Source: Novosphingobium sp. ST904
GTDB lineage: Bacteria > Pseudomonadota > Alphaproteobacteria > Sphingomonadales > Sphingomonadaceae
Length of the DNA: 64,000 nucleotides
Direction: 5' to 3'
NCBI RefSeq assembly: GCF_001298105.1
Contig: NZ_LGJH01000150.1
Location: forward strand, 42,155 to 106,154
The notes beneath the pieces are model-generated. The model searched no databases. It was not told the origin of the DNA and saw only the letters and a program-made list of their open reading frames with translations. Positions 53,283 to 63,609 of this stretch are shown here, piece by piece; position 1 is the stretch's first letter; every line of letters starts with the position of its first letter. The translations under genes and the position numbers were made by a program.

Positions 53283-53840
53283 ATGGACAATAGCGGGGCG
53301 AGCCACGGCCTGATCCAGTGGCACGGAACGACCATCATCGGCGTGAAGAAGGGTGACAAGACCGTCATTGCCGGTGACGGGCAGGTTTCCATGGGCAACA
53401 CCGTCATGAAGCCCAATGCGCGCAAGGTGCGCCGCATCGGCGACGGGAAGGTGATCGCGGGCTTTGCCGGCGCCACCGCCGATGCCTTCACCCTTTTCGA
53501 ACGGCTGGAGCGCAAGCTGGAGCAATATCGCGGCCAGCTCATGCGCGCCGCGGTGGAACTGGCGAAGGACTGGCGCACCGACAAGTATCTGCGCAACCTC
53601 GAAGCGCTGATGATCGTGGCCGACGCCGATACCCTGCTGGTGCTGACCGGCAACGGCGACGTGCTGGAGCCGGAAGGCGGCATCACCGCGATCGGTTCCG
53701 GCGGGAACTATGCGCTCGCCGCCGCCCGCGCGCTCGACGACTATGAAGAGGACGCCGAGCGCATCGCCCGGCGCGCCATGGCCGTCGCCGCCGACATCTG
53801 CGTCTTCACCAACGACCGCGTCACGGTCGAGACCATCTGA
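53283..53840 (+). CDS. hslV: HslV, ATP-dependent protease peptidase subunit
   Basis: 185-residue proteasome-like peptidase. The nucleophile threonine follows a short propeptide in [14 protein letters not shown] (mature start about residue 16). [20 protein letters not shown] and [12 protein letters not shown] are conserved. It forms the HslVU protease with HslU, encoded 13 bases downstream. Start ATG at 53283. Confidence 0.95.
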   Translation: MDNSGASHGLIQWHGTTIIGVKKGDKTVIAGDGQVSMGNTVMKPNARKVRRIGDGKVIAGFAGATADAFTLFERLERKLEQYRGQLMRAAVELAKDWRTDKYLRNLEALMIVADADTLLVLTGNGDVLEPEGGITAIGSGGNYALAAARALDDYEEDAERIARRAMAVAADICVFTNDRVTVETI

Positions 53841-53853
53841 GATCATCGAAAAC

Positions 53854-55152
53854 ATGAAAGACAACCTGACCCCGAAGGCGATCGTCCGCGCCCTTGATGA
53901 GCACATCGTCGGCCAGACCGAAGCCAAGAAGGCCGTCGCGGTGGCCCTGCGCAATCGCTGGAGAAGGCAGAAGCTCTCGCTCGAATTGCGCGACGAGGTG
54001 ACGCCGAAGAACATCCTGATGATCGGCCCCACGGGCTGCGGCAAGACCGAGATCAGCCGCCGCCTCGCCAAGCTGGCCGATGCGCCTTTCGTGAAGGTGG
54101 AAGCCACCAAGTTCACCGAAGTCGGCTATGTCGGCCGCGATGTCGAGCAGATCGCCCGCGATCTGGTGGAAGAGGCGATCCGCCTCGAAAAGGAACGCCG
54201 CCGCGAATCGGTGCGTGAAGCCGCTTCCAAGGCGGCGATGGAGCGCCTGCTCAATGCCCTTGTCGGCGAGGGCGCCTCCGAGGCGACCCGCGCCTCTTTC
54301 CACCAGCGTATCACCGAAAACGCCATGAACGAGACCGAGGTCGAGATCGAGGTCGAGGACGGACCCTCGGCGCCGATGGAGATCCCGGGCATGGGCGGCT
54401 CGGTCGGCATGATCAACCTGTCGGACATCATGGGCAAGTTCGGCGGTCCGAAGCTGACGCGCCGCAAGATGAAGGTGCCTGACGCCTGGGACAAGCTGGT
54501 CGACGAGGAGTCGGAAAAGCGGATGGACCAGGACGATGTGGCCCGCACCGCGCTGGCCAATGCCGAGACCAACGGCATCGTCTTCCTCGACGAGATCGAC
54601 AAGATCGCCGTGTCCGACGTGCGCGGCGGCTCGGTCAGCCGCGAAGGCGTGCAGCGCGATCTGCTGCCGCTGATCGAGGGCACCACCGTTGCCACCAAGT
54701 ACGGGCCGATGAAGACCGACCATGTCCTCTTCATCGCCTCGGGCGCGTTCCACCTCGCCAAGCCTTCCGACATGCTGCCCGAGCTTCAGGGCCGCCTGCC
54801 GATCCGGGTAGAGCTGAAGGCGCTGACCGAGGCCGATTTCGTGCGCATCCTCTCGGAAACCCGCGCGAACCTGGTGGCCCAGTACCGGGCGCTGCTCGCT
54901 ACCGAGGAGGTTTCGGTGGAAGTCACGAGCGACGCGGTCAGCGAAATCGCCCGCATCGCCGCGCTGGTGAACGAGAGCGTCGAGAATATCGGCGCCCGGC
55001 GCCTGCAGACGGTGATGGAAAAGCTGCTCGAGGAACTCAGCTTCGAGGCCGAGGACCGCAAGGGCGAGACCGTGACCATCGACGAGACTTACGTTCGCGA
55101 CAGGCTGGAAGGCCTTGCCGGCAACGCCGACCTGTCGAAGTACATCCTGTAA
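53854..55152 (+). CDS. hslU: HslU, ATPase subunit of HslVU protease
   Basis: 432-residue AAA+ unfoldase. [20 protein letters not shown] start, Walker [18 protein letters not shown] (about residue 57), pore loop VGYVGRD, I domain (about 110-225), Walker [13 protein letters not shown], and C-terminal LSKYIL that docks into HslV. Intact. The long upstream extension in frame overlaps hslV and is rejected. A GC-rich inverted repeat (about 55174-55215) without a T-run follows. Confidence 0.96.
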   Translation: MKDNLTPKAIVRALDEHIVGQTEAKKAVAVALRNRWRRQKLSLELRDEVTPKNILMIGPTGCGKTEISRRLAKLADAPFVKVEATKFTEVGYVGRDVEQIARDLVEEAIRLEKERRRESVREAASKAAMERLLNALVGEGASEATRASFHQRITENAMNETEVEIEVEDGPSAPMEIPGMGGSVGMINLSDIMGKFGGPKLTRRKMKVPDAWDKLVDEESEKRMDQDDVARTALANAETNGIVFLDEIDKIAVSDVRGGSVSREGVQRDLLPLIEGTTVATKYGPMKTDHVLFIASGAFHLAKPSDMLPELQGRLPIRVELKALTEADFVRILSETRANLVAQYRALLATEEVSVEVTSDAVSEIARIAALVNESVENIGARRLQTVMEKLLEELSFEAEDRKGETVTIDETYVRDRLEGLAGNADLSKYIL

Positions 55153-55282
55153 ATCCCGATAGCCCCGGACTGCCGCCCCGGATCGCTGCCGCGCAAGCGG
55201 CGCGGTTCGGGGCGGTGTTCATTTGTTCCTTGAATGTTCTTGCTGGCCGGCTAGTCTCCCTCGCATCAGAAGGAGATTCGCA

Positions 55283-55681
55283 ATGACGCTCGAAGGTGGA
55301 TGCCAGTGCAGCGACGTTCGCTACACTGTAGAGGGTGAGCCGGAACACGTCGCGCTTTGCCACTGCGCCGATTGCCGCAAGTCGTCCGGCGCGCCGACGG
55401 TGGCCTGGGCCGCTTTCAAATCGCCGGAATTCACGGTGACCGCAGGCCAGGCCAGTGTCTACAACTCCAGCGGCAGCGCCATGCGCCACTTCTGCCCGCG
55501 CTGCGGCACCGGGCTGTGGTACACGAACGAGGAATACCTGCCCGGCCTCGTGGATATCCAGGTCGCCACGCTCGACGATCCCGATGCCCTCCCGCCCGGA
55601 GCCCATATCCAGGTTGCCGAGCGGATCGGCTGGATGAAGCAGATCGGCGATCTTCCCGAATTCGAACGCTATCCGGGGTGA
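55283..55681 (+). CDS. GFA family zinc-binding protein
   Basis: 132 residues with the GFA/CENP-V zinc motifs: GGCQCSDVRYTVEG, ALCHCADCRKSSGAPTVAWA and MRHFCPRCGTGLWY. Relatives include glutathione-dependent formaldehyde-activating enzyme, but most members have unknown substrates. The ATG at 55283 has an AGGAGA site. It overlaps the next gene (GTGA). Confidence 0.9.
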   Translation: MTLEGGCQCSDVRYTVEGEPEHVALCHCADCRKSSGAPTVAWAAFKSPEFTVTAGQASVYNSSGSAMRHFCPRCGTGLWYTNEEYLPGLVDIQVATLDDPDALPPGAHIQVAERIGWMKQIGDLPEFERYPG

Positions 55682-56383
55682 ACGGCTCCGCGCCTCCTGC
55701 GGAAGCCGGAGACGAGCGGCTGCAACTCCGTCTGGACCGTGATGGCGCCTGTTTTCATGGCGGGCTGGCTTCGCCGATCCTCGATGCGCTTGCCGGGGTT
55801 CTGGCGAAATGGCCGGACGGCCGGGCCGGAACCCGGATCGCGGGAGATGCCGGACTGGCGCGGCTGCTCGGGCAGGAAGCGCCGGTCGGCGCGACTGGCG
55901 GAACTGGCCGGTCTGCCGGTGCGCCCGGTCAGGGCGGTGCTGTTCGACAAGAACGACCGGGCCGACTGGTCGCTGGGCTGGCATCAGGACCGGACGATCG
56001 CGGTCCGCGCCGAAGCGGATTTGCCGGGCTTCGGGCCTTGGACCGTCAAGCAGGGCATTTGCCATGTGGAACCGCCCTTCGCGTTGATCGAAGGGATGCT
56101 GACGGTGCGCATTCATCTCGATCCGGTCGATGCCGGAAACGCCCCGCTGCTGATCGTTCCGGGCTCGCACCGGCTGGGACGCATCGCGGTGGCCGATGTG
56201 GACGCGATCGTGGCTCGTGCGCCGGTGTTCTCGTGTCTGGCGGACACCGGGGATGTCTGGATCTATCGAACTCCGATCCTCCATGCCTCCCACGCGGCCC
56301 GGCCCGGCCGTCGCCGCCGGGTGCTCCAGGTCGATTACGCTGCCGGGGACTTGCCAGCCCCGCTGGAGTGGCTAGGCATCTGA
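55678..56383 (+). pseudogene. Phytanoyl-CoA dioxygenase-like Fe(II)/2-oxoglutarate oxygenase, frame broken near 55894
   Basis: Start GTG 55678 overlaps the GFA stop. The first frame reads LRLDRDGACFHGGLASPILD and continues to QEAPVGA. The second frame continues LAELAGLPVRPVRAVLFDKN. Iron ligands are HxD in WHQDRTIAV and the distal histidine in ILHASHA. Removing the extra A near 55894 gives GALAELAG and 234 residues. Substrate unknown. Unlike most breaks here, this one is an insertion. Confidence 0.75.
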
Positions 56384-56401
56384 CATTCGAAATTGAGAGA
56401 G

Positions 56402-56608
56402 ATGCCGATGTACCAGACGCCCGAAGACCGCCCGATCTACCGCCTGCTCACCGGAGCGGACGACCGCGCCTTTTGCGAGCGTGTGTCGGAAGCACTGGCG
56501 CAGGGCTGGCGGCTCTACGGCTCGCCCTCGCTATCGTGGGATACGGCCGAGAATTGCATGAAGGCGGCTCAGGCGGTGGTGTGGCACGAGGCCGACGTTG
56601 TCAAATAA
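56402..56608 (+). CDS. DUF1737 domain protein
   Basis: 68-residue protein: YRLLTGADDRAFCERVSEAL, AQGWRLYGSPSLSWD and AAQAVVWHE match DUF1737, a small alphaproteobacterial family of unknown function whose members usually begin with a short YRLLTG strand. A GAGAGAG site precedes the ATG at 56402; a second ATG lies two codons on. Confidence 0.82.
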   Translation: MPMYQTPEDRPIYRLLTGADDRAFCERVSEALAQGWRLYGSPSLSWDTAENCMKAAQAVVWHEADVVK

Positions 56609-56646
56609 AGTGCCGGCGCGCCGTATCCTGAAAGCGCAGCGGCGCG

Positions 56647-56742
56647 TCAGGCGAAGACGACACCGGGGATAAGCGCCGCCGCGACCAGGGGAGCCAGCGC
56701 TGCCATGTGCAGTAGGATTGCGGACAGCGGGGGGCATTTCAC
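56647..56742 (-). CDS. Possible small hydrophobic membrane peptide (31 residues)
   Basis: From a GTG at 56742, the frame reads KCPPLSAILLHMAALAPLVA and then AALIPGVVFA, a single transmembrane-like segment. A GGAG lies 12-15 bases upstream. Length and start codon are weak evidence; it could be chance. Otherwise the 218-base gap 56609-56826 holds no gene. Confidence 0.2.
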   Translation of the reverse strand: MKCPPLSAILLHMAALAPLVAAALIPGVVFA

Positions 56743-56759
56743 GTGCGGGAGGCTCCGGG

Positions 56760-56799
56760 TCGGAAGGGGCATGGCGGAGAAACCCCCGACCCCTTCCGA
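56760..56799 (-). terminator. Hairpin after the ABC exporter gene
   Basis: TCGGAAGGGG (56760-56769) and CCCCTTCCGA (56790-56799) form a perfect ten-base stem with a 20-base loop, just beyond the minus-strand exporter gene. No clear T-run, so it may be a processing or weak termination signal. Confidence 0.45.
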
Positions 56800-56826
56800 T
56801 GGTTCCCGCAAGCAGGCGGTCCCGCC

Positions 56827-58646
56827 TTATTCTGCCGCTTCGATCATCGCTTCGGCTTCGGCGGCCTGGCGCGCCCACATTTCCGCATAGAGCCCGTCCT
56901 GCCGCAGGAGCTGGGAATGGGTGCCGCTCTCGGCCAGGCGCCCGTCATTGAGCACGAGAATCCGGTCCGCATCGGCGATGGTCGAAAGCCGGTGCGCGAT
57001 CGACAGGCTGGTGCGGTTCTCGGAAACGCGGTGCAGCGTGGCGAGGATGTCCTGCTCCGTGCGGGTGTCCAGCGCGGACGTGGCTTCGTCGAGCAGCAGG
57101 ATCGGCGGGTTCTTGACCAGCGTGCGGGCGATCGCCACGCGCTGTTTCTCGCCGCCGGAAAGCTTGAGGCCGCGTTCGCCCACTTCGGTGGCGAAACCCT
57201 GCGGCAGGCGGTCGATCAGGCCCATCAGCGCGGCGCCCCGCGCGGCGTTTTCCACCTCGTCCTGCCCGGCGCCGTCGCGGCCATAGGCGATGTTGTAGCC
57301 GATGGTGTCGTTGAACAGCACCGAGTCCTGCGGAACGATGCCGATGGCGGCGCGCAGGCTGGCCTGGGTGATCCCGGCGATGTCCTGCCCGTCGATCAGG
57401 ATGCGGCCCTGCTGGGGATCGTAGAAGCGGAACAGCAGCCGCGCGAGCGTGGACTTGCCCGCGCCCGAAGGCCCGACGACGGCGAAGTTCTGCCCGGCCG
57501 GAACCTCGAACGAGAGGCCCTTGAGGATGCGGCGGTCGGGCTCGTAGCCGAACTCCACATTGTCGAACACCACCGAGGGCCGGCGGATCACCAGCGCCGG
57601 GGCGCCGGGCTTGTCCGAGACTTCCTGCGGTTCGTCGAGCAGCCGGAACATTTCCGCCATGTCGATCAGGCCCTGCCGGATCGTGCGATAGACCATGCCG
57701 AGCATGTCGAGCGGGCGGAAAAGCTGCGTGAGGTAGGTCTGCACGAAAACGAGCTGGCCGGCCGTGTACTGGCCCTTGTACCAGCCCCAGACGGTATAGC
57801 CCAGCGCGCCCGCCATCAGCAGGTTGACCACCACGCCCTGCGCGATGTTGAGCAGCCCGAGCGAGTTCTCGCTCTTGACCGCCGCGACCGCATAGGCCCT
57901 CGTCGCCTGGGCGTAACGCTCCCGTTCGCGGTCCTCGGCGGAGAAGTACTTCACCGTTTCATAGTTGAGCAGCGAGTCCACCGCGCGGGCCAGCGCCTGC
58001 CCGTCCAGCCGGTTCATCTGTTCGCGCAGCTTGGTGCGCCATTCGGTGATCGTGCGGGTCACCCAGATATAGGCGGCGATCGCCACGGCAGTGGCGATGA
58101 CGAGGCCGGGGCCGAAATTGATGTAGAAGATCACGCCACCACCAGCAGTTGCAGGATGGTGGGCGCGATGTTGAAGAGCATGAAATAGAGCATCGTGTCG
58201 ATGCTCTTGGTCCCGCGCTCGATCGTCTTGGTCACTTCCCCGGTGCGGCGGGCAAGGTGGAACCGCAGCGAGAGCCGGTGGAGCTGGCCGAACACGTTTT
58301 CCGCCAGTTCGCGGGTCGCATCCTGTCCCACACGCTCGAACACGATGTTGCGGAAGTTGTCGAACGCGGTCTGAATCAGGCGGCCCGCTGCGTAACCCAG
58401 CACCATCAGCATCGCGAGCTGCACCAGCTTCGGGCCGGTGGCGCCCATCAGGTCGACCGCCCACTTCATCAGGTAAGGCAGGGCAAGCTGGGTCGCGGTG
58501 GAAAGCAGGATGAACACGCAGGCCCAGACGATCCGCCAGCGCAGCGCCGGATTCCCGGCGGGCCAGAGATACGGCATGAAGCGCAGCAGGGTGCGCCAGC
58601 CATCGTGGCGGGCGCGGGAATCGGTTACGGCGGTGTCTGGCGGCAT
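56827..58646 (-). pseudogene. Atm1-type ABC exporter (half transporter), frame broken near 58136
   Basis: Membrane domain first (FILLSTATQLALPYLMKWAV, LRFHLARRTGEVTKTIERGT, YFMLFNIAPTILQLLV), then the ATPase with Walker A GPSGAGKSTLARLLFRFYDP, ABC signature KLSGGEKQRVAIARTL and Walker B ILLLDEATSALD. The first frame ends TILQLLVVA; the next continues GVIFYINFGPGLVI. One G missing near 58136 explains it; repaired length 606. Atm1/HMT1-type exporters move glutathione-linked or metal-related compounds. Likely intact in the cell. Confidence 0.88.
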
Positions 58647-58756
58647 CGCTGCTATTTAGGGTGTTCGCGTCGATAGACAATCGCGTCCGGGAATTCGCGG
58701 AAAGAGGGCGGTTCCCGCTATCGCCCGCGCGGTGGACGGTGCGCGGCGGGGCCTTT

Positions 58757-59716
58757 TCACGATCCCTTCGGCATGTCGAACAGGATGCGGCGCGTCGAGA
58801 AGTCTATCGCGATCCGCTTGAACACCCTGAGTTCGCGCATGCCCAGGAAGATCGCGGGGCGTTTGCGCAGGCTCAGTTCCTTGAAGGCGGGGGCATCGGC
58901 GAAGGCGATCACCACGTTGGAAATGTTGACGTCGCTGATCCTCAGCACTTTCGCCACGCCGAGGCCGGCGGGCAGTTCGTGGCCGGTGACGCTGAGCAGG
59001 GTGGTCTGGCCGGCGGACCTTTCGCGGATCGCGCGTTGCAGGGCGAGGTTGCCGATGGTCGAACTGGCGCCGGTGTCGATGACGACGTCTGCGCGGATAC
59101 CGTCGATCAGCGCATCGGTCAGGATGAGGCGCCCCTCGCGCTTGCGGGCGCGCACCACGATCTCGTAACCGCTGCTGCCGCCCAGGCTCTGGGCGTCGCC
59201 GATGGCGATGGTATTGTGCACGAAGTCCAGCACGACCCGCTGCCCTTGCAGGCTGTCCGTGCCGACGATCCCGTCCGCCCCGATGTGCTGTCGTTCCAGC
59301 AGGGGCACGGTCAGGTCCGTGTAGTTCTTCTGCCCGATATCGAGTGACTGGAGCTGCGCGGTGGCCACGCTGCTGCTGCCGCCCATGCTGATGACGCGCA
59401 CTTCCGGCCCCTGCACGAGCCCGAGCCTGCCCGCCAGCGTGCTGGAAACCACCGTGTTCTGCGATCCCGTGTCGATCAGGAAGCGGTAGGGGCCCTTGCC
59501 TTCCAGCCCGACGTCCACGGTCATCCGGTCGTCGATGTCGGCCTGGCCCTGCACGGTTTCGGTATCCTGCAAGGCATCCTTGATGGAGCCTCTCAGGGCC
59601 AGGGCCGGAGGGTCGGCGCCGGTGGGTGCCGGCGTCCCGGATACGGCAGGAGGGCTCACGCCCAGAATCACCGATTCCGCGATAAGAAGTGCCTTCGCAA
59701 GCATGCTTGCGGCCAT
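58757..59716 (-). CDS. Retropepsin-like aspartic protease, two active-site domains
   Basis: 319 residues. The hydrophobic N-terminus (MLAKALLIAESVILG) may be a signal or anchor. Two retropepsin-like halves each carry the catalytic triad D-T-G: YRFLIDTGSQNTVVSS (about residue 82) and ADVVIDTGASSTIGN (about 212). A single chain with both aspartates could form an internal active dimer, unlike retroviral homodimers. Periplasmic location is likely. Substrate unknown. Confidence 0.83.
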   Translation of the reverse strand: MAASMLAKALLIAESVILGVSPPAVSGTPAPTGADPPALALRGSIKDALQDTETVQGQADIDDRMTVDVGLEGKGPYRFLIDTGSQNTVVSSTLAGRLGLVQGPEVRVISMGGSSSVATAQLQSLDIGQKNYTDLTVPLLERQHIGADGIVGTDSLQGQRVVLDFVHNTIAIGDAQSLGGSSGYEIVVRARKREGRLILTDALIDGIRADVVIDTGASSTIGNLALQRAIRERSAGQTTLLSVTGHELPAGLGVAKVLRISDVNISNVVIAFADAPAFKELSLRKRPAIFLGMRELRVFKRIAIDFSTRRILFDMPKGS

Positions 59717-59908
59717 GTCATCCTCCCCGCGGGGTTGATCCCCGTCGGATTGTTGTCAGGCATGGACACTACCATGAAACGCGAGTGGAACAAAGGAAAC
59801 TCGCGGGTTCCGGGGGTGACTGCGTCCCGAATCGGGAGGTGCCTTCGCGCAGCATTTTCCGCAGCAATATCGCCAGCGATCCGCGCGGCGGCATGAACGG
59901 CGCGCCAG

Positions 59909-61075
59909 TCAGCGCGCGGCGGCTTCTGCCACGATCAGGCCGCTGCGTTCGAAGGCCGCGCGCAAGTCCGGGTCCTCGACGAAGCGCGCCGGGTCTGGAG
60001 AGGCGCGTTCCCAACGGTCGTACTTCCAGCTGTTGGATATGCCCTTCATGTGGCGATAGCCGAATTCCGGGGAGAGGGTGCGGTTGTGGGGCGATCCGAA
60101 GACGTTGTGGACCGACCATGTGTACTTTGCATCGTGGCGCGCATCGGGAACGATGCACCACTTCGGGGGGCAGATCTCCTGCTCTTCCCGGTCGCGCAGG
60201 AGAAAGTCGCCGTGGCGGCAATCCTCGGGCGTGGCGGCGCGGTGGTTGGCGCTGCTGATCCATGAGCCGCCGAACTTGATGAAGCCCGCCTTCGAGGCTT
60301 CGGTTTCGGCGAAGATCGATCGTTCCCGGCTGGAAAGGACGAGCTCGTCTATATCGACGTTGAGCACGCTGCGTGCGCGGCGCAGGAAGCGGAAGCGCGC
60401 ATGCTGGAGCGATCCGGTCTGGCAATAGTCCGAATCCCAGGGCGTCTCCCGGCCGTCCACCGCCCCGGCAAGACCGCCCTGCGGCCCGTAGATGAAGGGC
60501 CAGTCCACCACCGCGACAGCCATGTCCGGGAAGACCTGCTCCAGCGCGGCGCGAAGTTCCCCAAGGGTATAGGCGGTCGAGGCGTTGTCGTAGAGCAGCA
60601 CGCCGTCGGCGCCGTGGATCGCGGCATAGAAGGCGATCCAGTCCTTGATCCAGCGAATGTCGTTGTTGCGGGACAATGTGTGGATCACCCGCCGCCCTGC
60701 GAAAAGGTGCGAGAGGTCGGGCTGGACGGTGATGTCGAACCGGCCGAGAGCTCCGTCCAGCAACAGGGTATCGCCGTCATGGCGCAGGCGGATTTCGCAG
60801 CCCTTGCTGCGATCCACGAGGCGGGCCTTGGGCCAGAGCGGCCGGAACTTGCCGCGCAGGCCCTCGGCCGCCTTCAGCATCGGCAGGAAGTTCAGGAAGG
60901 GCGGCCCCTGAAGCACCACCTCCGGCCCGGAGCGATAGACGTCGTAAAAGATCGTGCGCCAGTCGAACTGCGCGGCATAGGCGGCGTTACGCAGGTTTTC
61001 CGGCCGCGGAGACTGGCGCACGATCCCCCGGTCCTCGGCGACGTGGCAGGCGGAAAGGGAGATCGTTTCGTCCAT
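59909..61075 (-). CDS. Glycosyltransferase family 92-like protein
   Basis: 388 residues. The N-terminal 120 are unrecognised. From about 128 the transferase fold begins: GRRVIHTLSRNNDIRWIKDW, IHGADGVLLYDNAST, then a DxD-type motif NVDIDELVL (241-243) and NHRAATPEDCRHGDF. It resembles GT92/DUF23 transferases. It lies between an intergenic gap and the flippase on the minus strand, so it probably adds sugars to a surface polysaccharide. Confidence 0.8.
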   Translation of the reverse strand: MDETISLSACHVAEDRGIVRQSPRPENLRNAAYAAQFDWRTIFYDVYRSGPEVVLQGPPFLNFLPMLKAAEGLRGKFRPLWPKARLVDRSKGCEIRLRHDGDTLLLDGALGRFDITVQPDLSHLFAGRRVIHTLSRNNDIRWIKDWIAFYAAIHGADGVLLYDNASTAYTLGELRAALEQVFPDMAVAVVDWPFIYGPQGGLAGAVDGRETPWDSDYCQTGSLQHARFRFLRRARSVLNVDIDELVLSSRERSIFAETEASKAGFIKFGGSWISSANHRAATPEDCRHGDFLLRDREEQEICPPKWCIVPDARHDAKYTWSVHNVFGSPHNRTLSPEFGYRHMKGISNSWKYDRWERASPDPARFVEDPDLRAAFERSGLIVAEAAAR

Positions 61076-61101
61076 CGGTGCAGGTCTCTGTGCGGCCGCG
61101 C

Positions 61102-62615
61102 TCAACGAGCGGCCTGAAGGCGGTTGGCGACGGTCCGCGCGAAAGGCAGCGACGAGGCGAGGCCGAGGAGGTCGTCGAGCGCGGGGTGGCGCAGCAGGAA
61201 CAGCGTCGCCAGCCAAGCCGCCACGCCGGCGATCGTGGTGGCGAGCAGCAGTGCGAAGCCGAGCTGCGCGGGCGGCGTCCAGAACAGGTAGCACAGCGTC
61301 AGCGGGGCGATTGCGGCCAGCGTCGCGGCGGCGCTGCGGGCATAGATGTGCAGCAGGGCGCGCACGTCGAAGCGAACCAGTCCGTGAATGAAGCGCGCAT
61401 AGAGGCCGAGCCAGAGCGTACCGTAGACAAGGCGCGAGGCTGCCGCGCCCTCCAGCCCCCAGAGGCAGCCGAACGCCAGAAGCGCGATGGAAAGCACGGT
61501 ATCGGCGATGTTGAAGGCCAGCAGGCGGTTGAGCCGTCCCAGCAGGATCGGCAGGTCGCTCACCAGCGGCAGGGCGATCAGCATGATTTCGGTGAGCGAG
61601 ATCATCGTCAGCAGCGGCGCCGTGCGCATCCACGCTTCGCCGTAAAGAATGCGGACCAGCGGGTCTGCTGCCAGTGCGAGCCCCGCCATGCCGGGCCAGA
61701 TGACGGCCGAATAGCCTGCACAGACCCTGAGATATGCGGGGCCAAGCGGCTCCCCCCGGTCGCGGATACGGGCGAAGGCGGGGAAGAACACGCTGCCGAT
61801 GGCGCCCGAGATCAGCGTGCGGAACTGGTCGGACAGGCTGGCCGCGCGGCTGTAGAACCCGACGGCGGCGAGGTTCAGCAGCTTTCCGAGGATCAGGTCC
61901 GGGCTGCGCGTGCCCAGTGCACCGGTCAGGTAGAGCACGCTGGAACGGGCGCCGAAGCTCAGCACCGGCCGCGCACCGTCCACGCGCAGCGGCCAGGGCA
62001 GGGCGGGGCGCAGGAACTGCGCGATGATCCCGCGCGAGGCGGCGGATGCCACTGTGGCCCATGCCAGCGCAAAGGAGGATTCGCCCGCAGCCGCCAGCGC
62101 TACCGCGACCGCGCCTTGCGTGAAGGCGCGCCGACATTGATGGCGAAGTGTCCCCGGAACTGCATGGCCCGCGCCATCAGCGCCATAGGCACGACCGTCA
62201 GCGGCAGGAAGAAGTAGCTGCCCCCGATGATGAGGAGGATGGGCGTCAGGGCAGGCTGGGCATAGATGTGCGCCATCGGCCAGGCGAGCGCCCAGATCAC
62301 CGCGACGACCACGAGCGAGAACAGCAGCGCCACCGAACTGCACCGGGCCACTTCGCGCCCGTCGAGCACGGCGAGTCCCGAAATGTAGCGGGAGAGTCCG
62401 AAGTCCTGGAGGATCGCCACGAGCAGGGCTGCGGCAAGCGCGATGGAGAACAGGCCCACTTCCGCCGGTGTCAGGAAGAACCGCGAGATCACCACGGAAG
62501 TCGCGAACTGCATGGCGAAGGAAAGATACTGTCCCACCATGGCCCAGGCCGCAGCCCCGCGCACGCTCATCGCGGCGGGTTCGCGGCCGTCGGTGGGGGC
62601 AGTGTCTTCGCTCAT
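61102..62615 (-). pseudogene. Oligosaccharide flippase (Wzx/MATE-like), frame broken near 62129
   Basis: Polytopic membrane protein with about 12-14 helices. N-terminal AMSVRGAAAWAMVGQYLSFA, VVISRFFLTPAEVGLFSIAL and QFRGHFAINVGA in one frame. [40 protein letters not shown] and VGFYSRAASLSDQFRTLISG follow in the next. One base missing near 62129; repaired length 504. It exports lipid-linked oligosaccharides for polysaccharide synthesis. Flanked by two glycosyltransferase genes on the same strand. Confidence 0.85.
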
Positions 62616-62616
62616 G

Positions 62617-63609
62617 TCAATGTGCCGCCAGCGTCGCGGCGAGCCGGAGCGCGCGCCGCGGTTCGCCGAGCCGCAGCAGCCGCACGACCGTCCGCCACAT
62701 CCCCTCGCGCGCGCCGCCTTCTCTCAGATGACGCAGGATCAGATCGAACCCCTCGTCTCGAAGCCCCGTGGGTGAATAGAGCAGGTCAGGCGCCACGCGG
62801 GCACGAACCGCGCGCGAGATCCCCTCGCGCCCGAACAGCTCGTCGAGCTCGTCGATCGGGGGCAGCCGTTCGAGGTCCGCCGTGGGGTCGGGCAGACCGG
62901 CCTCTCGTTCCTTCCAGGCGAGCAGCGCAATGGCGGCGCCGGTCTGCTGCTCGGTGACATGGCGCTGGGAAACCTGGTCGGGGTAATGGCGATAGCGGAT
63001 CAGGCGCTGCGGCAGGCTGGCCAGCTTGGTGATCGAGGCCAGCCTGAGCCAGAGGTCGAGATCCTCGCAGTGCCGGAACGCGGCGTGATATCCCCCCATC
63101 GAAAGCACCAGTTCCCGTCGGTACATGACGGCGGGGTGGCAGAGCAGGGGATGCCGGGCCTTGATCGCGGCGATGAAGGCCTCGTGCGTATCGGGGTGCT
63201 CCGGCCCGCTAACGCGATAGGGCGCATCGTTCTCGTCGATGTCATGGCTGCGGCACCCGATCACGCCGTAATCCGGATTGGCATCGAGGAAGGCGACCTG
63301 GCTGGCGAAGCGCTCGGGTTCGCAGATATCGTCGGCATCCATACGTGCCACCAGCGGCGCGCGCGCTTCGTGAAGAAGCTCGTTGAGGCTTGCAACGAGC
63401 CCCCGGTTCTCGCGGATGATCGGGCGGATGCGGCTATCGCGGGCAGCGAATTCCCGCACGATCCGCGGGGTTGCGTCAGTGGAGCCGTCATCGAGGATAA
63501 GGAACTCGAAATCGCCGAAGGTCTGCGCCAGAACGCTTTCGATGGCTGCCGCCAGGAACCGTTCGCCATTGTAGATGCTCATGGCGACACTGAGGGAAGG
63601 GCAGTTCAT
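62617..63609 (-). CDS. Glycosyltransferase family 2
   Basis: 330 residues from the ATG at 63609, where GT-A similarity starts: PSLSVAMSIYNGERFLAAAI, FEFLILDDGSTDATPRIVRE, LVARMDADDICEPERFASQV (DxD), and HPLLCHPAVMYRRELVLSMG, HCEDLDLWLRLASITKLA. The upstream in-frame extension lacks family similarity. The flippase gene follows after one base, so the set is one operon for a surface or extracellular polysaccharide. Confidence 0.9.
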   Translation of the reverse strand: MNCPSLSVAMSIYNGERFLAAAIESVLAQTFGDFEFLILDDGSTDATPRIVREFAARDSRIRPIIRENRGLVASLNELLHEARAPLVARMDADDICEPERFASQVAFLDANPDYGVIGCRSHDIDENDAPYRVSGPEHPDTHEAFIAAIKARHPLLCHPAVMYRRELVLSMGGYHAAFRHCEDLDLWLRLASITKLASLPQRLIRYRHYPDQVSQRHVTEQQTGAAIALLAWKEREAGLPDPTADLERLPPIDELDELFGREGISRAVRARVAPDLLYSPTGLRDEGFDLILRHLREGGAREGMWRTVVRLLRLGEPRRALRLAATLAAH

